A DNA stretch of 12,575 nt from QAMX01 sp003149835 (GTDB lineage: Bacteria; Bacillota; Clostridia; Oscillospirales; QAMX01), in the NCBI GenBank assembly GCA_959600635.1, contig CAUGMN010000072.1:1-12575 (forward strand). Direction: 5' to 3'. Under the pieces are notes generated by a model that was not told the origin of the DNA, did not search any database, and worked only from the letters and a program-made list of their open reading frames with translations. Numbering within the stretch: the first letter of the stretch is position 1; every line of letters begins with the position of its first letter. A program made the position numbers and the translations under genes. Of this stretch, positions 6,656-12,575 are shown piece by piece.

Positions 6656-8577
6656 CCTCGCCAACCCCTGACGCGGCCAAACGCCGGCCGGAAAACGCAC
6701 AGGCGTATCACAATTTTCTGTCCGGCGTTTACCGCCTGCCCTTCGGCGCCGTCGAGACAGGGACGCGCGTCACGCTTCGCGTCTATGTCGAAGAAGCGCT
6801 CTCCCCTGTTTCGGTCACCCTGCGCGTCTGGACGGCCGGCGGGGAGGCGTTTTTTCCGATGCGCCGCTGCGGACCGATCTGGGAAACGGGCTATACCGCT
6901 CCCGCCGAGCCGCAGCTCGTCTGGTATCGCTTTGATATCCGTCTGCCGGACGGACTGCGTTACTGCCGGCCGGAGAACGAAGCCTATCACGGCGGACTCT
7001 GCGCCGTCCGGGACGACTACAAGAGCTTTCAGCTCACCGTCTATGCCGCCGGTTTTTCCGTTCCCGGCTGGGCGGCCGACTGCGTTATGTACCAGATTTT
7101 TCCGGACCGCTTCTGCCGGAGCGAAGCGGCCGACTGCGAAACGGCGGACAGGCGGCTGCATCAGAGCTGGAAGGAACCGATGGATTATCTGCCCGACCCG
7201 CAAAAGGGTTATTACGCCGCCGACGATTTTTTCGGCGGAAACCTGCGGGGAATTGAGGAAAAGCTTCCCTATCTGAAAAAGCTCGGTGTCACCGCGCTCT
7301 ATCTGAACCCGATTTTTAAAGCCGCTTCCAACCACCGCTACGACACCGGCGATTACGAAAAAATCGACCCGCTGCTCGGTACAAACGAGGATTTTCGCCG
7401 TCTCTGCGCCGCCGCGCGCGCGGCGGGTATCCGGATCGTCTGCGACGGCGTATTTTCCCATACCGGCTCGGACAGCGTTTACTTCAACAAAAACGGCGCC
7501 TATCCGTCGTGCGGCGCCTGCGATTCGCCTGATTCCCCGTATTATAAATGGTATCGGTTCAAAAAATACCCGGACGAATACGACTGCTGGTGGAATATCT
7601 GGTCGTTGCCCGCGGTCGACGAGACGGAGCCGACCTATCTCGACTTTATCACCGGCAAAGGCGGAATCGCTGTCCGGTGGCTCTCCGCCGGCGCGGCCGG
7701 CTGGCGTTTGGACGTCGCCGACGAGCTGCCGGATGCTTTTCTGGAGCGGTTTCGGACATGCGTCAAAGCGGCCGACGAGAACGCGCTGATCGTCGGCGAG
7801 GTCTGGGAGGACGCCTCCAACAAAGTGAGCTATGGAAATCTGCGCCGTTTTTTACTGGGAACGCAGCTCGACTCGGTGATGAACTATCCGCTGCGCGCGC
7901 TGATTCTCGATTTACTGACCGCGAAGATCGGCGCGGCGGACTTCTGTTCCTGGCTGGCTCTGCTGGCGTCGAACTATCCGCCGCAGGCGTTTACCGCCTG
8001 CATGAATTTTCTCTCCACGCACGACGTCTGCCGCGTGACGACGGATTTGGGCGCGGAGCGCGACGTCTCGGCGCTGTCCCGCGAAGAGCAGGCCCGTTTT
8101 ACGCTGACGCCGCAGCAGCGCGGGCGCGCGCTCTGTCTGCATCGAACGGCCGCGCTGCTCCTGTTTTCTCTGCCCGGTATGCCCTGCGTCTACTACGGCG
8201 ATGAAATCGGGCTGGAAGGAGGAACCGATCCGTTCAACCGCGCGCCGTTTCCTTGGGATGAGATGGATCTGCCCGACAGACAGGCTCTGGCGGAATGGTA
8301 TGCCGCGCTTGGCAGGCTGCGCGCAGCCTATCCGGCGCTTCGGCGCGGCGCGCTGAGACTGTGTCAACGAGACGGAATGCTCCTGATCCGCCGGAGCGCG
8401 GCGGATGCCGGCGCGGCAGAGCTGCTCTCCGTTGTCAACCCGACGGATACGCCGCTGCCGCTGCCGGAAGAATGCGCGCTGCCGCTGCTCGCGTCGTGTG
8501 TTTTGGAGGCGCGCATGCTGCCGCCTGGCAACGGCGCGGTCTTTACATACACGCCGGTATCTTCCCAAACCCTCTGA
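6652..8577 (+). CDS. Cytosolic GH13 alpha-amylase/neopullulanase-like enzyme
   Basis: The 641-aa protein has an N-terminal beta domain (about 15-128, resembling the CBM34/alpha-amylase N-domain) and a GH13 barrel starting at VMYQIFPDRF (145-154). Conserved regions are DGVFSHTG (265-272), GWRLDVADE with nucleophile Asp354, GEVWED with acid/base Glu383, FLSTHD with Asp458, and PCVYYGDEIG (511-520). A small C-terminal domain follows. There is no signal peptide, so it should act inside the cell on glycogen or maltodextrins, cutting alpha-1,4 and perhaps alpha-1,6 bonds. The usual neopullulanase MPKLN segment reads LPAVDE (319-324), and the first region has Ser269 where Asn is common, so exact specificity is uncertain. 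The overlap with glgP suggests it processes limit dextrins left by the phosphorylase. It does not look like branching enzyme GlgB or GlgX. Confidence 0.9.
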   Translation: MTSPTPDAAKRRPENAQAYHNFLSGVYRLPFGAVETGTRVTLRVYVEEALSPVSVTLRVWTAGGEAFFPMRRCGPIWETGYTAPAEPQLVWYRFDIRLPDGLRYCRPENEAYHGGLCAVRDDYKSFQLTVYAAGFSVPGWAADCVMYQIFPDRFCRSEAADCETADRRLHQSWKEPMDYLPDPQKGYYAADDFFGGNLRGIEEKLPYLKKLGVTALYLNPIFKAASNHRYDTGDYEKIDPLLGTNEDFRRLCAAARAAGIRIVCDGVFSHTGSDSVYFNKNGAYPSCGACDSPDSPYYKWYRFKKYPDEYDCWWNIWSLPAVDETEPTYLDFITGKGGIAVRWLSAGAAGWRLDVADELPDAFLERFRTCVKAADENALIVGEVWEDASNKVSYGNLRRFLLGTQLDSVMNYPLRALILDLLTAKIGAADFCSWLALLASNYPPQAFTACMNFLSTHDVCRVTTDLGAERDVSALSREEQARFTLTPQQRGRALCLHRTAALLLFSLPGMPCVYYGDEIGLEGGTDPFNRAPFPWDEMDLPDRQALAEWYAALGRLRAAYPALRRGALRLCQRDGMLLIRRSAADAGAAELLSVVNPTDTPLPLPEECALPLLASCVLEARMLPPGNGAVFTYTPVSSQTL

Positions 8578-8591
8578 ACCGTCTTGCAGCT

Positions 8592-8621
8592 TTTATAAAC
8601 CGAATGGAATGATTTTGTCAA
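8592..8621 (-). promoter_or_regulatory. Near-consensus promoter on the - strand, antisense to the GH13 gene end
   Basis: Read on the - strand, TTGACA (8616-8621) and TATAAA (8592-8597) are separated by 18 bases. That is a perfect -35 and a 5/6 -10 for sigma-A. Transcription would start near 8585 and run into the 3' end of the GH13 gene. No plausible protein lies downstream, so the product would be an antisense RNA. Promoter activity is not proven. Confidence 0.5.
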
Positions 8622-8687
8622 TTCTATCCGCCGTTTCCTGCTGTTTTTCACCGCATCATCTGCGATAATTTACATATGATTCATCAC

Positions 8688-8716
8688 TTGTTTGCCCAAA
8701 TGTTGTATACTATAAT
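8688..8716 (+). promoter_or_regulatory. Promoter of the citrate synthase gene
   Basis: TTGTTT (8688-8693), a 17-base spacer and a perfect TATAAT (8711-8716) lie in an AT-rich stretch 33 bases before the TTG start. Start of transcription would be near 8723. The rest of the 172-base gap (8578-8749) shows no convincing terminator for the glycogen genes; the only hairpin is CGCA/TGCG at 8652-8664, which is weak. Confidence 0.65.
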
Positions 8717-8737
8717 TGATATTATTTTTTTGATAAA

Positions 8738-8742
8738 AGAGG
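8738..8742 (+). promoter_or_regulatory. Ribosome binding site supporting the TTG start of citrate synthase
   Basis: AGAGG lies 7 bases before TTG 8750. The next in-frame ATG (codon 26) would remove part of the N-terminus and has no comparable site, so TTG is chosen. Confidence 0.7.
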
Positions 8743-8749
8743 TTTTAAT

Positions 8750-10117
8750 TTGGCAGAAATAAATAGATATTCCGAAATTACGCCGGCGGTCGCGGCGCTT
8801 GCTGACAGCGCCGTTCACAGCGCAATGATTGACCCGGCGTTGTATAAAACATATGACGTCAAGCGCGGACTGAGGGATTTAAACGGAGACGGTGTGCTTG
8901 CCGGTCTGACGCAGATCTCGGAAATCCGTTCCTTTGCCACAGTAGACGGCGAAAAGCGTCCCTGTGAAGGCGAGCTTTATTACCGCGGCTATAATATTTA
9001 CGATTTGGTGCGCGGCTTTTTACAGGACAAGCGTTTTGGTTTTGAAGAAACCGCCTATCTTTTGCTGTTTGGCCGGCTCCCCGATCAAGCCGAGCTGAAC
9101 AGCTTCCATACCATTCTGGCCGGTTACCGGACGCTGCCGACGAGCTTTGTGCGCGACATCATCATGAAAGCGCCGAGCCGCGACATGATGAATACGCTGG
9201 CGCGCAGCGTTTTGACGCTTTATTCCTATGATACCAACGCCGACGATATCTCGCCCGCCAATGTCCTCCGGCAGTGCCTGCAACTGATCGCGCTGTTCCC
9301 GCTGCTGTCGGTTTACGGCTATCAGGCGTACCGGCACTATCATGACGGTCAGAGCCTGTTTATTCATGTGCCCAACGAAAATCTCTCGACCGCGGAAAAC
9401 ATCCTCGTGCTGCTCCGCGACGACTGCAAATACACCGAGCTGGAAGCGCGCGTCTTGGATCTCGCGCTGGTGCTGCACGCGGAACACGGCGGCGGCAACA
9501 ACTCGACCTTTACAACTCATGTCGTCTCCTCCTCTGGGACCGATACTTATTCCGCCATCGCCGCCGCGCTCGGCTCGCTCAAAGGCCCGCGGCACGGAGG
9601 CGCCAACATCAAGGTCATCCGCATGTTTGAAGACATGAAGGCGAACCTGCGCGACTATACCGACGACGACGAGATTTCCGCCTATCTGACCGCGCTGCTG
9701 AACAAGCAGGCGTTTGACCGCGCCGGACTGATTTACGGCATGGGACACGCGGTCTACTCGATCTCCGACCCGCGCGCCAACATTCTCAAAAGCTTTGTTG
9801 AGAGCCTGTCGAAGGAAAAAGGGCGCAGTGAGGACTATGAACTCTACGCGCGCGTGGAGCGGCTCGCGCCGCAGATCATCGCCCGCGAGCGCAAGATCTA
9901 CAAGGGCGTGAGCGCCAATATTGATTTTTACAGCGGCTTTGCCTATAATATGCTCAATCTGCCGCTCGAACTCTACACGCCGATCTTTGCCATCGCGCGC
10001 ATCGCCGGATGGAGCGCGCACCGCATCGAGGAGCTGGCTAACTCCGGAAAAATCATCCGTCCGGCGTATAAAAGCGTCGCCTCGCCGTGCGGATATGTGC
10101 CTCTCGCGGAGCGCTGA
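8750..10117 (+). CDS. gltA: Citrate synthase (Si-type family)
   Basis: The 455-aa protein should condense acetyl-CoA and oxaloacetate to citrate in the cytosol. Active-site residues are visible: His246 in AEHGGGN, His333 in GMGHAVYSISDPRA, and Asp392 in NIDFYSGF. GPRHGGAN and the N-terminal YDVKRGLRDLNGDGVLAGLT segment also match the clostridial branch of this family. The start is TTG 8750, backed by AGAGG 7 bases upstream. It is a single-gene unit with its own promoter (8688-8716) and terminator (10154-10191). No aconitase or isocitrate dehydrogenase gene is beside it, so it may serve glutamate synthesis or a partial TCA cycle. A 2-methylcitrate synthase cannot be excluded, but no propionate genes are nearby. 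Some Clostridia use the unrelated Re-citrate synthase, so the Si-type is worth recording. Confidence 0.93.
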   Translation: MAEINRYSEITPAVAALADSAVHSAMIDPALYKTYDVKRGLRDLNGDGVLAGLTQISEIRSFATVDGEKRPCEGELYYRGYNIYDLVRGFLQDKRFGFEETAYLLLFGRLPDQAELNSFHTILAGYRTLPTSFVRDIIMKAPSRDMMNTLARSVLTLYSYDTNADDISPANVLRQCLQLIALFPLLSVYGYQAYRHYHDGQSLFIHVPNENLSTAENILVLLRDDCKYTELEARVLDLALVLHAEHGGGNNSTFTTHVVSSSGTDTYSAIAAALGSLKGPRHGGANIKVIRMFEDMKANLRDYTDDDEISAYLTALLNKQAFDRAGLIYGMGHAVYSISDPRANILKSFVESLSKEKGRSEDYELYARVERLAPQIIARERKIYKGVSANIDFYSGFAYNMLNLPLELYTPIFAIARIAGWSAHRIEELANSGKIIRPAYKSVASPCGYVPLAER

Positions 10118-10153
10118 CGCAGCCGGCAGCCGCTTGATCATGCGGTTCAATTA

Positions 10154-10191
10154 TGTCGCCAACGGTTTGAAACCGTTGGCGGCATTCGTTT
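10154..10191 (+). terminator. Intrinsic terminator after citrate synthase
   Basis: A 9-bp perfect stem CGCCAACGG/CCGTTGGCG (10157-10165 and 10173-10181) with loop TTTGAAA, whose ends can also pair, is extended by three weaker pairs and followed by ATTCGTTT. The T run is interrupted, so it may be less efficient than the terminator at 11914. Confidence 0.75.
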
Positions 10192-10255
10192 CGTATCCCG
10201 TGCTCTGTCTTGTCTGAAACGCACGGCGGGGATGTCACATATTGCTCCGTTCTCC

Positions 10256-10284
10256 TTGACGGTTTTTTCAGCTGGCTGTATAAT
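10256..10284 (+). promoter_or_regulatory. Strong sigma-A promoter of the nucleotidyltransferase pair
   Basis: TTGACG (10256-10261), exactly 17 bases, then TATAAT (10279-10284): 11 of 12 consensus bases at the ideal spacing. The transcript would start near 10291, leaving a leader of about 75 bases with a small TGCCG/CGGCA hairpin (10299-10303 and 10311-10315). No operator is obvious, so expression may be constitutive. Confidence 0.85.
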
Positions 10285-10366
10285 AAACCTCTGCGCTTTG
10301 CCGAAGCAAACGGCAGACGGAGGCAAACGGCTGCACAAGTATATAATATATAAAAGGAGAGATACG

Positions 10367-11068
10367 ATGGCTCCAATCGACATCAGAAGCTGGATCTCGG
10401 ATTTGACGGAACGGCTGAAAGCGATTTTCGGCGGTCGGCTCGTTTACGTCGGTTTACAAGGCAGCTACCGCCGCGGCGAGGCCGATGCCCAAAGCGACAT
10501 CGACGTCATGACGGTACTCGACCGCCTGGAACCGGCTGATCTGAAAACCTACCGCGCTGCGGTCGGCGCAATGCCGTATGCGGACAAGGCCTGCGGTTTT
10601 ATTTGCGGCAGAGCGGAGTTAGCCGCATGGCCGCGGCACGAGCTGTTTCTCCTTCAAAGAGAAACGCTGGACTGCTTCGGCGCGCTTGCCCCTCTGCTCC
10701 CTGCGGTACAAGACGGCGATATCCGCGCCTATGTGCAGATCAACGCGGCCAATCTCTACCACGCAGTCTGCCACCGCGCGCTGTATGCGGCTGAACCGGC
10801 GAATGCGAATGCGCTGAACAGCGCTTACAAACCGGTTTTCTATATCCTGCAAAACCTCGCATATCTGAAAAGCGGCGTCTTTGCGCCGACGAAAAACGAG
10901 CTTTTGCCGCTGCTGACCGGTATTGACCGCGAGGTTCTTCTGGCCGCTGTCGCCCTGCGGAGCGGCGAAGCAGATGACCGCGATTCCGAACGGTTGTTTT
11001 CTCTGCTGTTCCGCTGGTGTCAGACGACGTTGCACGCCGCCGCCGACGAGACAGGCGGTGTCCGATGA
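10367..11068 (+). CDS. Nucleotidyltransferase-domain protein, function unknown
   Basis: The 233-aa protein has the polymerase-beta-type nucleotidyltransferase signature GSYRRGEADAQSDIDV (residues 32-47): Gly32-Ser33 for nucleotide phosphate and Asp44/Asp46 for metal. The C-terminal half (about 120-233) is rich in predicted helix, as in kanamycin nucleotidyltransferase-type proteins, but I cannot name the substrate. There is no signal peptide or membrane segment. ATG 10367 has AAGGAG (10354-10359) at 7 bases; the open frame extends upstream to 10232, but that part crosses the promoter and is not coding. Its stop overlaps the ATG of the second nucleotidyltransferase (ATGA, 11065-11068), so they are probably translationally coupled. 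It could modify a small molecule such as an antibiotic, or a protein or RNA. An MNT antitoxin role is less likely because no HEPN partner is present. Confidence 0.85.
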   Translation: MAPIDIRSWISDLTERLKAIFGGRLVYVGLQGSYRRGEADAQSDIDVMTVLDRLEPADLKTYRAAVGAMPYADKACGFICGRAELAAWPRHELFLLQRETLDCFGALAPLLPAVQDGDIRAYVQINAANLYHAVCHRALYAAEPANANALNSAYKPVFYILQNLAYLKSGVFAPTKNELLPLLTGIDREVLLAAVALRSGEADDRDSERLFSLLFRWCQTTLHAAADETGGVR

Positions 11069-11859
11069 AGCGGACGCTCGACGTTATGGCCGGCCGAATC
11101 GCCGCTCTCCTGCAAACGCAATCTCCCTCGCTGTACCTCTACGGCTCGGCGGTGCTGGACGACTTCCGTCCGGGGTGGAGCGATATCGATATCCTCTGCC
11201 TGACGCAGACGGCGATTTCACCGCAGCAGGCCGGGAAGCTGCTCTGCCTGCGACAGGCTCTGAGCGCGGAATTCCCGGAGGTTCCGCATTTTCGTTGCTT
11301 CGAGGGCGGTTTTCTCAGCCTCGGCGCTTTTCTCAGCGGCGAGCCGGACCGCGTTGTTTACTGGGGAAGCAGCGGCCAGCGGATCACCGACCGCCATATT
11401 TTCGACAGTTTCGCTATGTGGGAGCTGCTGCACGACGGCGCGCTGTTATACGGCGCGGAGATCCGCGCAAAGCTGACAGAGCCTTCGTATGCGGCGCTTT
11501 TACGGGATACCGCGCGCCATTACGAGGCGATCCGAAGCTATGCCGCGAAGACCAAGCGAGGAATCCGCAGCTGCGGTTGGTTGCTGGACATCGCGCGCGG
11601 GCTATACACCGTCAGAACCGGCCGCGTCATCGCCAAAACGGCCGCCGGCGAATGGGCGCTGGCCAACGGCCTGTGTCCGGATCCGGAGACAATGGAGCGG
11701 GCGCTGCTGGTTCGGAAAGCGCCGCGGCGTTTTGACGGCGACGAGGACACCCTGAACTGGTCGGAAACGCTCGGAGGGGCGATACAGCGTTTCGCCGACG
11801 TGTTGGAAGCCGAGCTTGCCGCCGTCCAAACAGAAGGTTTTGTTCTGCCCAACAAATAA
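11065..11859 (+). CDS. AadA/ANT-like nucleotidyltransferase with DUF4111-type C-terminal region
   Basis: The 264-aa protein carries YGSAVLDDFRPGWSDIDIL (residues 26-44), the nucleotidyltransferase motif with Gly27-Ser28 and metal ligands Asp40 and Asp42. Glu80 lies 38 residues after Asp42, the same distance as the catalytic base from the second Asp in AadA as I recall it. The C-terminal segment WLLDIARGLYTVRTG...AAGEWAL (172-199) strongly resembles the DUF4111 part of streptomycin/spectinomycin adenylyltransferases. Size matches AadA (about 260 aa). ATG 11065 is chosen for the ATGA overlap with the preceding gene and AGGCGG six bases upstream; the frame opens at 11017 but that would lengthen the overlap. 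Activity on aminoglycosides is plausible, but many chromosomal homologues have no proven resistance role. The pair has its own promoter and terminator. Confidence 0.87.
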   Translation: MKRTLDVMAGRIAALLQTQSPSLYLYGSAVLDDFRPGWSDIDILCLTQTAISPQQAGKLLCLRQALSAEFPEVPHFRCFEGGFLSLGAFLSGEPDRVVYWGSSGQRITDRHIFDSFAMWELLHDGALLYGAEIRAKLTEPSYAALLRDTARHYEAIRSYAAKTKRGIRSCGWLLDIARGLYTVRTGRVIAKTAAGEWALANGLCPDPETMERALLVRKAPRRFDGDEDTLNWSETLGGAIQRFADVLEAELAAVQTEGFVLPNK

Positions 11860-11913
11860 GCGCTTCCGTTTTCAGCGGCGCGGCCGCCTGCTCGGCTGGT
11901 TATAATAGGTTAG

Positions 11914-11960
11914 AAAAAACAAACGGGAGGCCGTCTGAAAAACGCCTCCCGTTTGTTTTG
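11914..11960. terminator. Strong bidirectional terminator between convergent genes
   Basis: A perfect 16-bp stem, AAAACAAACGGGAGGC (11916-11931) against its complement (11944-11959), encloses a 12-base loop. TTTGTTTT closes the + strand side, and the A run at 11914-11919 gives a U run for - strand transcripts. It serves the nucleotidyltransferase pair from the left and nadE from the right. The rest of the gap (11860-12027) shows no gene. Confidence 0.92.
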
Positions 11961-12027
11961 AAAAAACGTTTCTTTGGGCAAACCATCTGTTTCATGCCCT
12001 TTATCAGCGCAGCCTGTCCGGTTGGAT

Positions 12028-12575
12028 TCAGTGATCGGTTGTTCCGCCGTTTTCCGACTCCTGCGTCTCTATCCGGTCCACCTCTGCGAGCCAGACCGCC
12101 GCGACCGCGTCGCTGGGCATGCGCCAATCGCCGCGGGGCGACAGCGAGACCGAGCCGACCTTCGGCCCGTCCGGCAGACAGGAGCGCTTGAACTGCTGGG
12201 CAAAAAAGCGCCGGTAAAAATTTTTGAGCCAGTAAAGAAGCGTCTCCGCGCCGTACTCCCCTGCAAACGCCTGCCGCGCGATGCGAAACACCTTTTCCGG
12301 CGCATAACCGCGCCGAATGCAGTAGAAAAGATAAAAATCATGCAGGAGATACGGGCCGACCAGCTCCTCGGTCTTTTGGGCAATCTCTTCCCCGTCGGCC
12401 GGCAGCAGCTCGGGGCTGACCGGCGTATCGAGAATATCGCGCAGCACTTCCGCAAGCTGCGCATCCTCCGCTCTTGCAGCCTCATATGCAACGAGGTGGC
12501 GAATCAGCGTTTTCGGCACCGAGGCGTTGACGCCGTACATCGACATATGATCGCCGTTATACGTCGCCCAGCCGA
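12028..12575 (-). CDS. nadE: Glutamine-dependent NAD+ synthase, C-terminal part (cut by window edge)
   Basis: The visible 182 residues are the C-terminus of the synthetase domain, which amidates deamido-NAD+ with ATP to give NAD+. The first visible residues, TYNGDHMSMYGVNASVPKTL, and the later FKRSCLPDGPKVGSVSLSPR and GDWRMPSDA are conserved signatures of the long bacterial NadE, usually about 640 aa with an N-terminal glutaminase domain. The frame has no stop up to the right edge (GWATYNGDH precedes the first ATG at 12546), so that ATG is internal and roughly 450 residues lie outside. The C-terminal tail after the last signature is ordinary in length. It converges with the nucleotidyltransferase pair, and the two share the terminator at 11914-11960. 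Confidence 0.94.
   Translation of the reverse strand, partial: GWATYNGDHMSMYGVNASVPKTLIRHLVAYEAARAEDAQLAEVLRDILDTPVSPELLPADGEEIAQKTEELVGPYLLHDFYLFYCIRRGYAPEKVFRIARQAFAGEYGAETLLYWLKNFYRRFFAQQFKRSCLPDGPKVGSVSLSPRGDWRMPSDAVAAVWLAEVDRIETQESENGGTTDH

Noticed and set aside
6652..8577. Branching enzyme glgB or debranching enzyme glgX
   Set aside because: The N-terminal domain and conserved regions fit the neopullulanase/cyclomaltodextrinase-like GH13 group, and I see no GlgB- or GlgX-specific segments.
10342..10347. Second TATAAT just before the first nucleotidyltransferase gene
   Set aside because: It has no -35 element, and it lies so close to the ribosome binding site that the leader would be very short; the promoter at 10256-10284 is far better.
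11017..11064. Longer N-terminus for the second nucleotidyltransferase
   Set aside because: The 16 extra codons are Arg-rich and lie within the preceding gene; ATG 11065 has the coupling overlap and a better ribosome binding site.
10367..11859. MNT-HEPN type toxin-antitoxin pair
   Set aside because: Both proteins carry nucleotidyltransferase motifs, and neither shows a convincing HEPN RNase motif.
11901..11906. TATAAT as a promoter after the second nucleotidyltransferase gene
   Set aside because: No -35 at 16-18 bases upstream, and a strong terminator follows at once with no + strand gene beyond it.

Overview
The window looks like chromosomal DNA from a GC-rich Firmicute of class Clostridia (Oscillospirales-like). 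The reasons are a separate GlgD protein beside GlgC, which is a Firmicutes hallmark, AAGGAG-type ribosome binding sites, some GTG and TTG starts, and sigma-A-type promoters in AT-rich gaps. There is no rRNA or other taxonomic marker, so the placement is inference. I see no mobile element, CRISPR array, tRNA or rRNA.

Bases 1-8577 hold a glycogen cluster, all on the + strand: glgC (ADP-glucose pyrophosphorylase), glgD (its catalytically degenerate partner), glgA (glycogen synthase), glgP (glycogen phosphorylase) and a cytosolic GH13 amylase/neopullulanase-like enzyme that overlaps glgP by 4 bases. GlgC/GlgD would supply ADP-glucose, GlgA would build the alpha-1,4 chains, GlgP would release glucose-1-phosphate, and the GH13 enzyme would handle chains GlgP cannot finish. 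No branching enzyme (glgB) is present. The gaps before glgC, after glgC, before glgA and before glgP hold inverted repeats that could be operators or RNA structures.

Bases 8578-10191 hold a stand-alone Si-type citrate synthase gene. It has its own promoter, a TTG start with a good ribosome binding site, and a hairpin terminator. A near-consensus promoter on the - strand lies in the gap before it and points back into the end of the GH13 gene.

Bases 10192-11960 hold a two-gene unit with a near-consensus promoter (TTGACG, 17 bases, TATAAT). It encodes two nucleotidyltransferases of different families, overlapping by ATGA. The second looks like the AadA/ANT aminoglycoside adenylyltransferases with a DUF4111-type C-terminal part. 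This is the least understood part of the window and the best candidate for new biology. A strong bidirectional terminator separates it from the convergent 3' end of nadE (glutamine-dependent NAD+ synthase), which runs off the right edge on the - strand.
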